Assembly: GCF_014652455.1 (NCBI RefSeq)
Contig: NZ_BMYV01000001.1
Span: forward strand, 992,001-1,056,000
Reading direction: 5' to 3'
Length of the DNA: 64,000 bases
DNA from: Litorimonas cladophorae
GTDB taxonomy: Bacteria; Pseudomonadota; Alphaproteobacteria; Caulobacterales; Maricaulaceae
Shown: positions 26,878 to 35,692 of the stretch, in pieces
Layout: every line of letters begins with the position of its first letter
How positions within the stretch are numbered: the stretch's first letter is position 1
Notes under the pieces: model-generated
Databases searched by the model: none
What the model was told of the DNA's origin: nothing
The model's input: only the letters and a program-made list of their open reading frames with translations
Made by a program: the position numbers and the translations under genes

Positions 26878-29800
26878 TTAGAATGTGTAGCTGGCACCGA
26901 AGACGACACGACGGTCCGTGATACCTTGGTAACACTTCAGTCCGCCATCGCTGAGACAATAAACATCGGAAGATGCCTCGGTCAGATTGATTGCGTCTAC
27001 TTGCAGAGTAAGACCGTCAAGAACTTCATAGCTTACGCTACCGTTTAGCTGACCACGAGATTCTTGAATGCCTCTGAAACCAAACGGCGTGAAGACACTA
27101 CCTGTTCCTGGCAGATTGCTGGTCGCGAAGGAGTCTCTCCACGTATACCGAAGTCGGGCCGATAGGCCATACTTCTCGTAGTAGCCTGTCAAGTTATAAG
27201 CGTGATTGGACAAGTTCAGTAAAGTAGCCGCTTCACGCGTTGCATTAGGGAAACCTTGCGCCCCGAAGATAACGTTATTTCGGTTACCCGAAACTGGTAC
27301 AAAGCCCGTGTTATTTTTCTCATCTTGGTACGTGTAGTTAGCAGTCATACCAAAACCAGATGCAAACCCAAGCTGATCTTCCCAAGCTGAAAGGTTGTAC
27401 TGAACTGCAACCTCAATACCCTCTTGCGTGGTGGAATTATCGGAGTTGAAGGTCGACTGGTTGCCAACGCAAACACCGACTTCGCCGTTACCGAAAATAC
27501 CGGCCTCTGTACCTGGAGAGAAGATACCGCCATTTTCACAAGGCGCAGTCGTGTCACGTACACCGCCAGTTTCATCTGGTGTATCTACGACGGCTCCAAA
27601 TAGACCATCACGTTCTTTACGGAAAACACCGACACTAAACACGGCCTCTGGTGCGAAATACCAATCCAAAGATGCATCAAGGTTCTGAACCTCTTCTGGC
27701 ACCAAGAATGGGTTACCACCTACAGAGTTACCGTTAACACCACCAAAGTCCGGGAATGTTCTTGCGGCTGTGATCGCTGTGAAGTCTGGCCGGCGAATAT
27801 CTTCTGTATAAGATCCACGAAGGACGACATCTTCAGTGACATCAATTGCAACGTTTACGCGCGGCAAGAAGTGATCGTAGCTGCTGTCAACCGTGACCAA
27901 TGTTGCGACGCCATTTGTGAACTGGTTCGCCGTCGACTCAAGTTGAGTGTCAATATAACGCAGACCCGCATTACCCCGAATACGACCCAGGTCGAAATTC
28001 GCCTGACCGTAAATTGCAAGCGTATCTTCTGTGATATCAAAGAAAGCGGCATCATCCGAAATTAGATCGCTTCGGAAAATCGGTCCAAGACCTTGAGCTG
28101 CAGCGGCCGCATTGATTGTCGCGACGGCTTCTCTCGTATTTCTTGTTAAATTCGGATCTACTTGCAAGACCCCGTCGACGGCCAAAGCGTTTCCGGTCCC
28201 TGAAGCGAAATTATCAGGAATTTCACTAAGTAGCTGAGAAATCCCGCCCGCGTTCAAGCTGCCTTCAAGTCTGCTGCTGCCACTGCGCTGCGCGTCCCGG
28301 TCATCTCTAAGGCTAGACCGCTCACCAAAGCGAACACCAACTTCGACGGAAGTTAGGAAGTCAGAAAGACCTGTTTCTGAAAAGTCATAGCTACCGTCTA
28401 GACGGAAGGCCCGATCAGCATTTTCACGGATGTCACCACTGTAGGTCGGAGTACCATCGAATACATAGTTGTTCGGGTCCAAAAGATCCGCTTCTGATGG
28501 AGCAAATGGGTCCGCAAAATTGACATCAAACCCAAAACCGTTGCTCAGATCAAAAATGATCGGCGTACCGTTTTCATCTCTGAGGCCATCACCACTTGGC
28601 GCAATAAATGAATTCGGGTTTATGAAGTTCAAGTTGACGGATAGGTTTGGATTGACTGTATCAGAACTTGATCTAGCGAATTCAGCATTGACCGTTAAAG
28701 CTTCTGTCGCTTCCCATTCACCACCAAGTCTAACAGTTGTTGTCTCAGTGAAGCGGGAACCCGCATCCGAACCAACCCGGAAGAATGGAGCGCCACGCCC
28801 ATCATTTACTTGCGCGTCAGCTTGTAGTGGTGTGAACGTACCCTGCGTAACAATGGCAATATCGCCAAAGTTCTGCGTGCCATTTTCACCAATGGCAGAA
28901 CCGATATTTACGGTTTCGAACCCTGTAAAGTTGATGTTACCACCCGGAACGACCGCGCGATCACCAGAGCCGTTAAGACGGCTAACGTTGGAGGCCTGAA
29001 CTCGAGAACCCGACAGGCTTTGCTGCTGATCGTTATATACGATATCCGCAAAAATTCTCAAATCATCGGTCGGTTTGGCTTCGAAAGACCCAGCTAAGTT
29101 TAAGGTTTCAAATTCCTGCGTTCTTTGAACTTGGTTCAAGAATTGAACGCCCAAGAAGCGATCTACGCCTGATGGACAGGCTGTGGAAGGAACCGCCACC
29201 GTACAATCGGTCAGATTATCGCGATCAAGACGCGGACGGAATGCGGTGTTTTCTGATTCAGTGTAACTGCCGCTCATGACGAAGCCAATCTCTTGGCCTT
29301 TAGCGTTTTCCCAGTTGTTACCGAGAGCGCCTGAAACTCTTGGCGAGATGCCAGATGTCAGACTGCTATCTTCACCCTGAATACGGACAGAGGCCAGAGG
29401 GCCTTTCAGATCAAGCGGGCGGATTGTTCTCAGGTTGATTGTACCGCCAACGGCGCCTTCAATATGCTGAGCTTCAGGGGCTTTAATAACCTCAAGACCG
29501 GCGATGATGGCTGGGTTAACGTCTGTGAAGTTGATGCCGCCGCGACCATTACCAGCGCCGACCGTGGTCACGCCGTTGAACTGAATCAGGTTCTGATCGG
29601 AACCACGAATCTGAACGCCTGTACCGACGCCTTCTGTACGCGTGATTTGGATACCCGTGATGTTTTCCAATACCTCAGCCAGGTTTTGGTCTGGGAGCTT
29701 ACCGATGTCTTCGGCGAAAATCACCTCGACGAGGCTATCTGCCTCACGCTTTTCGACCAGAGCGTTTTCTAGAGACGCACGAATACCTGTTGCGATAACG

Positions 29801-29946
29801 ACATCACCTTCTGAATCGGCGTCTTGCGCAGATGCCGCGGTTGCGAGCATCATTGTAGATAGGCCGACACCGAAGAGGAGTGACGATTTAAGCCAAGAGC
29901 CCGAGGTGGGCGTCTTCGCGCGTGTTTTCATGGTTGGTTGTGACAT
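26878..29946 (-). CDS. TonB-dependent receptor (alginate-oligosaccharide type by context)
   Basis: About 1022 residues. ATG 29946 follows GGGGAAAG. A long signal peptide (KSSLLFGVGLSTMMLATAA then SAQ) precedes the plug domain (roughly residues 50-170: EDIGKLPDQNLAEVLENITG, VQIRGSDQNLIQFNG), then a 22-strand barrel ending in the outer-membrane signature GASYTF. It imports a substrate through the outer membrane using TonB/ExbBD energy. The size and the I-A-T-G-I-R N-terminus match receptors found in alphaproteobacterial polysaccharide loci. It is divergent from the KDG kinase gene, and the shared promoter holds the same palindrome as the second receptor gene, so alginate oligosaccharide uptake is likely. 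This is inference from context. Confidence 0.93.
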   Translation of the reverse strand: MSQPTMKTRAKTPTSGSWLKSSLLFGVGLSTMMLATAASAQDADSEGDVVIATGIRASLENALVEKREADSLVEVIFAEDIGKLPDQNLAEVLENITGIQITRTEGVGTGVQIRGSDQNLIQFNGVTTVGAGNGRGGINFTDVNPAIIAGLEVIKAPEAQHIEGAVGGTINLRTIRPLDLKGPLASVRIQGEDSSLTSGISPRVSGALGNNWENAKGQEIGFVMSGSYTESENTAFRPRLDRDNLTDCTVAVPSTACPSGVDRFLGVQFLNQVQRTQEFETLNLAGSFEAKPTDDLRIFADIVYNDQQQSLSGSRVQASNVSRLNGSGDRAVVPGGNINFTGFETVNIGSAIGENGTQNFGDIAIVTQGTFTPLQADAQVNDGRGAPFFRVGSDAGSRFTETTTVRLGGEWEATEALTVNAEFARSSSDTVNPNLSVNLNFINPNSFIAPSGDGLRDENGTPIIFDLSNGFGFDVNFADPFAPSEADLLDPNNYVFDGTPTYSGDIRENADRAFRLDGSYDFSETGLSDFLTSVEVGVRFGERSSLRDDRDAQRSGSSRLEGSLNAGGISQLLSEIPDNFASGTGNALAVDGVLQVDPNLTRNTREAVATINAAAAAQGLGPIFRSDLISDDAAFFDITEDTLAIYGQANFDLGRIRGNAGLRYIDTQLESTANQFTNGVATLVTVDSSYDHFLPRVNVAIDVTEDVVLRGSYTEDIRRPDFTAITAARTFPDFGGVNGNSVGGNPFLVPEEVQNLDASLDWYFAPEAVFSVGVFRKERDGLFGAVVDTPDETGGVRDTTAPCENGGIFSPGTEAGIFGNGEVGVCVGNQSTFNSDNSTTQEGIEVAVQYNLSAWEDQLGFASGFGMTANYTYQDEKNNTGFVPVSGNRNNVIFGAQGFPNATREAATLLNLSNHAYNLTGYYEKYGLSARLRYTWRDSFATSNLPGTGSVFTPFGFRGIQESRGQLNGSVSYEVLDGLTLQVDAINLTEASSDVYCLSDGGLKCYQGITDRRVVFGASYTF

Positions 29947-30293
29947 TGTAGGCTTTCCCCTGAGTTGCACTTGTTATTATTCCGAATCCGTTAGGCACCA
30001 AAACTGGGGAAACTGTCAAGCCTATACTCCAACCAATTAAACTTAATTGGTATGACCAATTAAGTTTTATGAGAATATGTTGCCAGATTACCACACATCT
30101 GGACAATAACGCCCCATTTTCTGAAGAGTAATTCAGCGAGAACGTTCTTTTCAATCGCCATAAAGCCTATTCTATAAGCCTGCTTTTGGTGCCATGTATC
30201 GATTTCTCGCCGAATATAATAGTTTTGGTCGCCTCCGCTATCCATATGCGGTAGGACAAATTGGACTAGATAAATTTCTTGAGGACTGCCGCC
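29947..30293. other. Divergent promoter region, TonB receptor / KDG kinase
   Basis: About 347 bp without a convincing gene. It holds the strong palindrome at 30039-30067 and, on the minus strand, a TTGACA (30019-30014) that could be the -35 of the receptor promoter. The remainder (30070-30280) shows nothing recognisable. Confidence 0.6.
30039..30067. promoter_or_regulatory. GntR/FadR-type operator, site A
   Basis: Perfect inverted repeat with 13-bp arms and 3-nt centre; the core is ATTGGTATGACCAAT (30046-30060). TTGGT-N3-ACCAA resembles the FadR-family pattern TGGT-N3-ACCA. Its centre is 34 bp upstream of a TTGACA on the receptor side, the same spacing as site C. The likely binder is the GntR protein at 38166. 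Confidence 0.75.
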
Positions 30294-31313
30294 GTGACCA
30301 TATTCACTTCCCCCAAAATCGCTTGTTTTGGTGAGGTTCTTATCCGTCTCTCGGCGCCTGCGGGCGAACGCCTTCTGTCCTCTCCTGCCCTTTCCACCCA
30401 TGTAGGTGGCGCGGAATTAAATGTGGCGTCTGCGTTGGCTGCCTACGGTCTCCCTGCGCGGATGATTTCGGTCCTTCCCGATAATGCCCTGGGACACGAA
30501 GCTCGACGCGAAGTCGCAGGGCGCGGGTTGGACGTACAACACCTAACTCACGCATCAGGCCGACTAGGCCTTTATTTCCAAGAACCTGGATCTGATCTGC
30601 GCGCGGGCAACATCGTTTATGACCGCGCGGACTCTGCCTTTGCGAAAATCACACCAAACGCCATTGATGTGGACGACATTTTAGAAGGTTGTAATTGGCT
30701 ACATATCTCTGGCGTAACGCTGGCCTTAGGCGAAGATGTCGCGAATTCAGCCATAAAACTGGCACAAGCTGCCGCCCGAAACGATATTGATGTCTCCTTT
30801 GATTTTAATCATCGCGCAAAACTATGGGCCGCTTGGGGCGGCGAACCCGCGCCATTCCTCAAGCAAATGATGGAAACAGCGACGGTTGTTATGGGCAATG
30901 ATTTTGACCTGATGAAGGTCCTAAACGAGCCAAAAGCCCGCGCTACGCGCAGCCTACATCTGGCTGACACAGCCCTGGCGACCTTCCCGCGGTTACGTGC
31001 TATTGCATCGGCCTATCGTACGGTTGAACGTAATGAGAAACATCGCCTGCGCGGCGAGCTCGTGACGCGAGACATGCGCGCGCAGACGGAAGAAATCATA
31101 TTAGAAAATGTCGTGGATCGTGTCGGTGGCGGAGACGCCTTTGCGGCGGGCTTAATTGCAAGTTTTGCCAAAGAACTCGCGCCCGAGATCATCTTAGATC
31201 ACGCTTTTGCATCAATGGTACTGAAGCATGGTTGGCGCGGCGACGCGACACGATCCACTTGGGAAGAAGTCGCGACTTTCGATCTTGCGGCGGGTGGCGA
31301 CGTCAAACGATAG
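30294..31313 (+). CDS. kdgK: 2-dehydro-3-deoxygluconokinase (PfkB family)
   Basis: 339 residues from GTG 30294, which has TTGAGGA 9 nt upstream; a TTG at 30279 is an alternative. KIACFGEVLIRLSAP and HVGGAELNVASALAAYGL are the PfkB N-terminal signature in the form seen in KDG kinases, and RVGGGDAFAAGLIA carries the catalytic aspartate. It phosphorylates 2-keto-3-deoxygluconate to KDPG, the step where the alginate (DEH reductase) and KduI/KduD routes meet. The KDPG aldolase is not in the window. The operator at 30039 and the divergent receptor gene point to shared induction. Its end is 11 bp from the convergent PL7 gene. Confidence 0.92.
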   Translation: MTIFTSPKIACFGEVLIRLSAPAGERLLSSPALSTHVGGAELNVASALAAYGLPARMISVLPDNALGHEARREVAGRGLDVQHLTHASGRLGLYFQEPGSDLRAGNIVYDRADSAFAKITPNAIDVDDILEGCNWLHISGVTLALGEDVANSAIKLAQAAARNDIDVSFDFNHRAKLWAAWGGEPAPFLKQMMETATVVMGNDFDLMKVLNEPKARATRSLHLADTALATFPRLRAIASAYRTVERNEKHRLRGELVTRDMRAQTEEIILENVVDRVGGGDAFAAGLIASFAKELAPEIILDHAFASMVLKHGWRGDATRSTWEEVATFDLAAGGDVKR

Positions 31314-31324
31314 AGCTAAGGGAT

Positions 31325-32677
31325 TTAATGCGTAGTTTCTAGTTTGTAGAAGGTAGCCTGCGCATAATCGTCCGGCTTGCCAGTCTTATCCTGAATATAG
31401 ACCCCTGCTTTGAAATAGAGGTATTCCTGATCGATATTATATCCACTTTGACTGATATCTAAGGCCTTCTCGGCGCGGATATTTTCGTCTTGTAAAATTG
31501 TGGTCGTCAGGGTCGTTCCGGTGACATCTATACGATAGGAAAATGTTTCACCCAAGCGAATGCCATCTGCTGGCTCCTCAGCATTTGACGCCCGGGACCC
31601 AATCAGATCAAAATATTCGTCCGTGCCTTTCATGCCGCCGACATCTTGCCGCTCATGGGCGAAATAAATCGAGCCCTTCTCGTGGTTTGGAAGTCGTCGA
31701 TAATATAAACGGATCGGCTCGTTCTTCCATCCGTGGATTTGTCCAATAATTACCCGACCCACTTCTTTTTCAGCGCCAGTGGTCGTGACATGGTCGACTT
31801 TCAACGTGGCCTCCAATCTCCCACCTATAGCTCCAGCTTTGGCACGCGCGGACTCTGAAGCGGAGGCAAGCACCCAATTGTTCAAGCCGGGTTTGGCGGT
31901 CGAGATTGAAGTATCTCCCGCTCTCAACATCTCCCGCAGTTCTGATCGTGTATATTTGGTGTTCTCTGAGGTTTTTGCGCCCGCAATCGTTGACCGAAAA
32001 ACCATACCGCCGTCTTCGGCGGTGTAAAAAAACCGTTCATCTTCAAAACCAGAGGTCAAGGCGGTTTCGTAGATACTGTCCGACTTCCCGTTTTTATCTT
32101 CATCGATAGGAATAGAGAGATACCATTTCGACAAATCGAAATTTTCGGAGGGCGGCAAAGTTGGGGAAAGTCCTGTTCCCCCAGATGTTTTTGAAAGAAC
32201 AAAGTGACTTAGCTTCTGATCCCCTTGGGCGCCAACATCCCTTAGGACAAAGTCGTCCAGTCGACCCGTTTTCCCATTATAAGAAACAAAGAGTGTCGCC
32301 GACGCTGATTGGCCTGAGTTAAAATTTAACGCTGTCGACGTCCACTTTTTCTTACTCTTGATACGGTCAAAATACAGACGTCCATCGACTTTTACACCAA
32401 TCAATACCGCCCCGCGTAATTGAGCGGAGAGTTTGTAATGACGCTGAGGCGTCACCTGAATGACCTGCTTCAACAGGCCCGTTTCACTGACCAATTTAGC
32501 AGAATGCGCGCCCGTTTTGCCGTCATCCGACAATGCGACCGCGCCTGCTTTACCATCAGTTGTCCAGCCTTCAAAGCCCGACTCAAATCCGGGATTGGAT
32601 ATCTGCGCAGTGGCGGTGTTTGCCAAAAGCGCAGGCGCCAATATTAGGGCGCTAAATATCCAAGCCAGGAACTTCAT
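31325..32677 (-). CDS. Alginate lyase, polysaccharide lyase family 7, with N-terminal carbohydrate-binding-like domain
   Basis: 450 residues. Signal peptide (MKFLAWIFSALILAPALLA..., cleavage near residue 25). Residues ~26-150 form a beta-sandwich beginning ISNPGFESGFEGW, typical of carbohydrate-binding modules. The PL7 domain runs from FDLSKWYLSIP (about 178) to the end and carries the three family motifs: YTRSELREM, GQIHG (catalytic Q/H region) and YFKAGVYIQ (catalytic tyrosine). It cleaves alginate by beta-elimination outside the cytoplasm. It is the last gene of the PL6-PL17-SDR-PL7 operon, 2 bp after the SDR gene. Mannuronate or guluronate preference depends on the QIH/QVH position; QIH is often linked to G or MG activity. 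Confidence 0.93.
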   Translation of the reverse strand: MKFLAWIFSALILAPALLANTATAQISNPGFESGFEGWTTDGKAGAVALSDDGKTGAHSAKLVSETGLLKQVIQVTPQRHYKLSAQLRGAVLIGVKVDGRLYFDRIKSKKKWTSTALNFNSGQSASATLFVSYNGKTGRLDDFVLRDVGAQGDQKLSHFVLSKTSGGTGLSPTLPPSENFDLSKWYLSIPIDEDKNGKSDSIYETALTSGFEDERFFYTAEDGGMVFRSTIAGAKTSENTKYTRSELREMLRAGDTSISTAKPGLNNWVLASASESARAKAGAIGGRLEATLKVDHVTTTGAEKEVGRVIIGQIHGWKNEPIRLYYRRLPNHEKGSIYFAHERQDVGGMKGTDEYFDLIGSRASNAEEPADGIRLGETFSYRIDVTGTTLTTTILQDENIRAEKALDISQSGYNIDQEYLYFKAGVYIQDKTGKPDDYAQATFYKLETTH

Positions 32678-32679
32678 GC

Positions 32680-33435
32680 CTAGCTAAAGAACATACCGCC
32701 GTTGATGTCGATATTTGCGCCCGTGATGTAGCTGGACTTATCGGAGGCAAGATAAACAACGAGATCTGCGCAATCTTCGGATTTACCCTGACGGCGCAAA
32801 GGAACGCTATTTTCGACATGTGTGCGCACGTGGTCTGGGGTGAACGTGTCGTGGAACGTTGTATCAATCATGCCTGGGCAAAGTGCATTGCTGCGAATAC
32901 CGTCTGGGCCCAGTTCCTTCGCCATTGCACGCGTGAACGCCATGACCGCAGCTTTTGACAGCGCGTAAGCTGCCGATCCGCCGCCACCGCCGTCGCGTCC
33001 AGCGAGGGAAGCGAGGTTCACGATTGAGCCGCCTTTTGGCATGTGCGGGACGACAGCTTGTGTGGCCAAGAAAGTCGAATTCATATTGAGGCTGACGACA
33101 TGGTTTAGGAACTCTTCGTCCATTTCAGCCAATTTCTTTCGCGCTACCAATCCACCCACATTGTTGACGAGGACGTGGATGTCATTCCCGAAAGCTTTGG
33201 TTGTCGCCGCGACAAGTGCATCAACATCGGCCTTCTTGGTCATGTCGCCTTTTACGAGGATCGCTTCTCCGCCCGCGGCTTTAATTGCAGCCATTGTTTC
33301 TTCGCCAGCGGCTTTATTGTTGCAATAGTTTACAGCAACTTTTGCGCCCGCTTGAGCGAGTTGGATGGAGCAAGCGCGGCCAATGTCACGTGTGCCACCT
33401 GTGACGATTGCAATTTTTCCTGATAAGTCAGTCAT
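32680..33435 (-). CDS. SDR oxidoreductase, probable DEH reductase (alginate monomer to KDG)
   Basis: 251 residues. TGGTRDIGRACSIQLA is the cofactor-binding motif, NNVGG replaces the usual NNAG, serine lies in VNLASLAGRDG and Y-x-x-x-K in AYALSKAAVMAF. It lies between the PL17 and PL7 lyase genes, and SDR enzymes in that position reduce 4-deoxy-L-erythro-5-hexoseulose uronate (DEH), the spontaneous product of unsaturated uronate, to 2-keto-3-deoxygluconate. This is the expected link between the lyases and KdgK. The specificity is inferred from operon position; the fold is certain. Confidence 0.9.
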   Translation of the reverse strand: MTDLSGKIAIVTGGTRDIGRACSIQLAQAGAKVAVNYCNNKAAGEETMAAIKAAGGEAILVKGDMTKKADVDALVAATTKAFGNDIHVLVNNVGGLVARKKLAEMDEEFLNHVVSLNMNSTFLATQAVVPHMPKGGSIVNLASLAGRDGGGGGSAAYALSKAAVMAFTRAMAKELGPDGIRSNALCPGMIDTTFHDTFTPDHVRTHVENSVPLRRQGKSEDCADLVVYLASDKSSYITGANIDINGGMFFS

Positions 33436-33514
33436 ATTCGTATCTTTCGGTTTAAAAAATTAGTTTCGTATTCAATTGATTTTAATGGCGAGAAAGAGGT
33501 TGTCGCCGCGGTGG

Positions 33515-35692
33515 TTATTGAGAATTCAAGAGGTGAGCTGGCCCTTGCCATTTGATTGAGTTGCCAGAAGCATCAGTGGTTTCAAATTCTTCATTTGAAT
33601 CGGCTAGTAAAAGCGTCACAGTTTGACCCGCTTTGGACAAAATATCCACGCGGTCATAGCCTGTTTCTTCACGATGGGAAACCGATGCCACGCTACTATG
33701 ACTGTTAACGGTGAACTCCAAGGTTGGATCATATTCGCCGTGGCTTTCAATGACAGTGACGAAGCTCGCGTCGCTCACTTTTTCAGCCCGCAAAACTAAG
33801 GCAGGTTCGCGACGAAGGTTGAAGTTAGGATCGTTTGCGCCGGTTTCAGCCAACAAGATTGTTGTGTTATCAGGGGTTGCTGTCGACAGCGTGTAAAACC
33901 GATCATCCAGCAAGAATGTCAATTGAGACAAATCGTTCACAGGCTCAGCCTGTCCCGTCTTCCAGATGTACTGATATCCATTCTTTTCTCCCAAAGGAGA
34001 GCGTGATTGGCTATCTGCTGAAATCTCAAAATTTGTATCGATCAATTGCCCATTGTAGTGGAACGGCAGATCATATTGATGCGAGCCACTGCTCTTGGCT
34101 TGAACAATGTCGATGATGACGGGACGCGCAAAAGCGGCATCTCTAATGATGGCCGTCTTTCGTGACAATTCGGTTCCAGGATAGGCGTCGGACGTCTTTG
34201 CCGAAGAAAGCTGAAGGTTGGTGGTCGTAATAAAAGGCCCTAATTCAGGCGCAAATTTATTACCCGTCGCTGTTTTGCCATTGAAATGGCTCGTTTCATC
34301 GACAACCAATGTGTTGTGAGCAATCGTTTGTTTCGCATACAGATTATTTTCCGGGAGGTAATGCCCCCCATATTTTGCTTCAATATTCAAGAAACGCGCT
34401 GCACCATAGTCCCGAAGAATTTCGTTTCCATTATCATAATACAGCATGCCCAATTTATCGAAATGACCGTGACCCAAGCCTTGGCTTGTATGCTTCATCA
34501 CAAGCGCCTGATCATCTGGATCGTCTGATACGCGAAGGATATCTAGGGCCCCTTCTGTACCGCCTTGACCGTCCAACAGACGCATGGAGCGATAGTCGAA
34601 AGGCTTAGACTTCCCTGCGGCAATCGCATCCGCGACTTTCTTGCTTTCGGGGGTGAGTACAAATTTTCCTTGGGCCTCGGCAATGGACAAGAGACCTGGG
34701 TCACCTGTCAAATCATATGCAATTGCGACACCGTGCAAGAGCTCAGTCGTCGCAATACCTTTGTCCTTCAGCGCGTCATTAATCGGGAAAAACAAACCGC
34801 CGTAGTTTTGGTGGATCGTACTCTCGATCGCTTTTTTCAAGATACCGTCGCGGACTTCAAAAATTTCCCGCTCAGGCTCATTCTGTTCAATATATTTGGC
34901 AAACAACACAAAAGGCATCAACGCGTAACGCTGATAATACGGCCCTTCGTTGTAATATCCGTCTGGAGAAAACAGCACGTCCATCTGCCGCAAAAACCCG
35001 CCCTCACCAGAGAGATCGAGCCCCAGGAGGGCCTTTTCGACATAGGCGTCATCACCAATGGCGTAACCCGTTATACCCACCGCCGCAGTCGCCCAGGTGC
35101 CGTGATTATGAACTTTGTTGAAGGTTTCAGGTGAGCCTTCCGACAAGAAGTCTGACATATTCCGGAGCAGGTTCGCTTCAATATGCTCTCGCTGCTCTTC
35201 GGACAACGTCCCGTGAATGGATTCATAACCCTGGGCGGCATGAACCAGCCACCAGCTTTCATTCAAATTTTGCCAGAACATACGACCAGGCGATTGCTCT
35301 TTTTTCGCAGGATGCTGTCCCCAATTTGGGTAAACCGTAGCATATTCTTCGAGAAGATCAGCAACAAAGCTCGCGTATTTTTCCTCGCCCGTAAACCGGT
35401 AGAGGGCTCCAGCATTGAAAATTAGGCGCGCATTGTCTTTATGCTTTTCATGGGTGTATCCACCCCCAGCATCTTTTGGCACGGGAACAGCAATCGGCGC
35501 TGCCATTGCAGCGTCAACCGCTTCGCGAGCCGAACTCAGCGTTTTATCGAAACCTGTCGGTTGGACGGACGGCACGAAGAGTTGATCAGCCGATTGATTG
35601 GTTGCCAACCCTGACGTTCTTGGCGTTTCTGCTGCGCATGCAGCCAGCGCCATTGCCGCCAGCGCTAATGTTGACGTTCTGATCATCTTCAA
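33515..35692 (-). CDS. Oligoalginate lyase, polysaccharide lyase family 17 (lipoprotein)
   Basis: 725 residues. Lipoprotein signal MKMIRTSTLALAAMALAAC with lipobox LAAC. Residues ~60-360 are an (alpha/alpha) toroid with the PL17 catalytic blocks KVHNHGTWATAAVG (Asn-His) and YYNEGPYYQRYALMPF (Tyr). From about 390 a heparinase II/III-like beta-sheet domain follows (HTSQGLGHGHFDKLGMLYY, IAHNTLVVDE). PL17 enzymes release monomers exolytically from alginate oligosaccharides, giving the unsaturated uronate that becomes DEH. The ATG overlaps the PL6 stop by 4 bp, so the two are translationally coupled. Confidence 0.95.
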   Translation of the reverse strand: MKMIRTSTLALAAMALAACAAETPRTSGLATNQSADQLFVPSVQPTGFDKTLSSAREAVDAAMAAPIAVPVPKDAGGGYTHEKHKDNARLIFNAGALYRFTGEEKYASFVADLLEEYATVYPNWGQHPAKKEQSPGRMFWQNLNESWWLVHAAQGYESIHGTLSEEQREHIEANLLRNMSDFLSEGSPETFNKVHNHGTWATAAVGITGYAIGDDAYVEKALLGLDLSGEGGFLRQMDVLFSPDGYYNEGPYYQRYALMPFVLFAKYIEQNEPEREIFEVRDGILKKAIESTIHQNYGGLFFPINDALKDKGIATTELLHGVAIAYDLTGDPGLLSIAEAQGKFVLTPESKKVADAIAAGKSKPFDYRSMRLLDGQGGTEGALDILRVSDDPDDQALVMKHTSQGLGHGHFDKLGMLYYDNGNEILRDYGAARFLNIEAKYGGHYLPENNLYAKQTIAHNTLVVDETSHFNGKTATGNKFAPELGPFITTTNLQLSSAKTSDAYPGTELSRKTAIIRDAAFARPVIIDIVQAKSSGSHQYDLPFHYNGQLIDTNFEISADSQSRSPLGEKNGYQYIWKTGQAEPVNDLSQLTFLLDDRFYTLSTATPDNTTILLAETGANDPNFNLRREPALVLRAEKVSDASFVTVIESHGEYDPTLEFTVNSHSSVASVSHREETGYDRVDILSKAGQTVTLLLADSNEEFETTDASGNSIKWQGPAHLLNSQ

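Noticed and set aside
28469-28999. 176-codon frame opposite the first TonB receptor
   Set aside because: Antisense to a barrel domain with good coding evidence; no motif.
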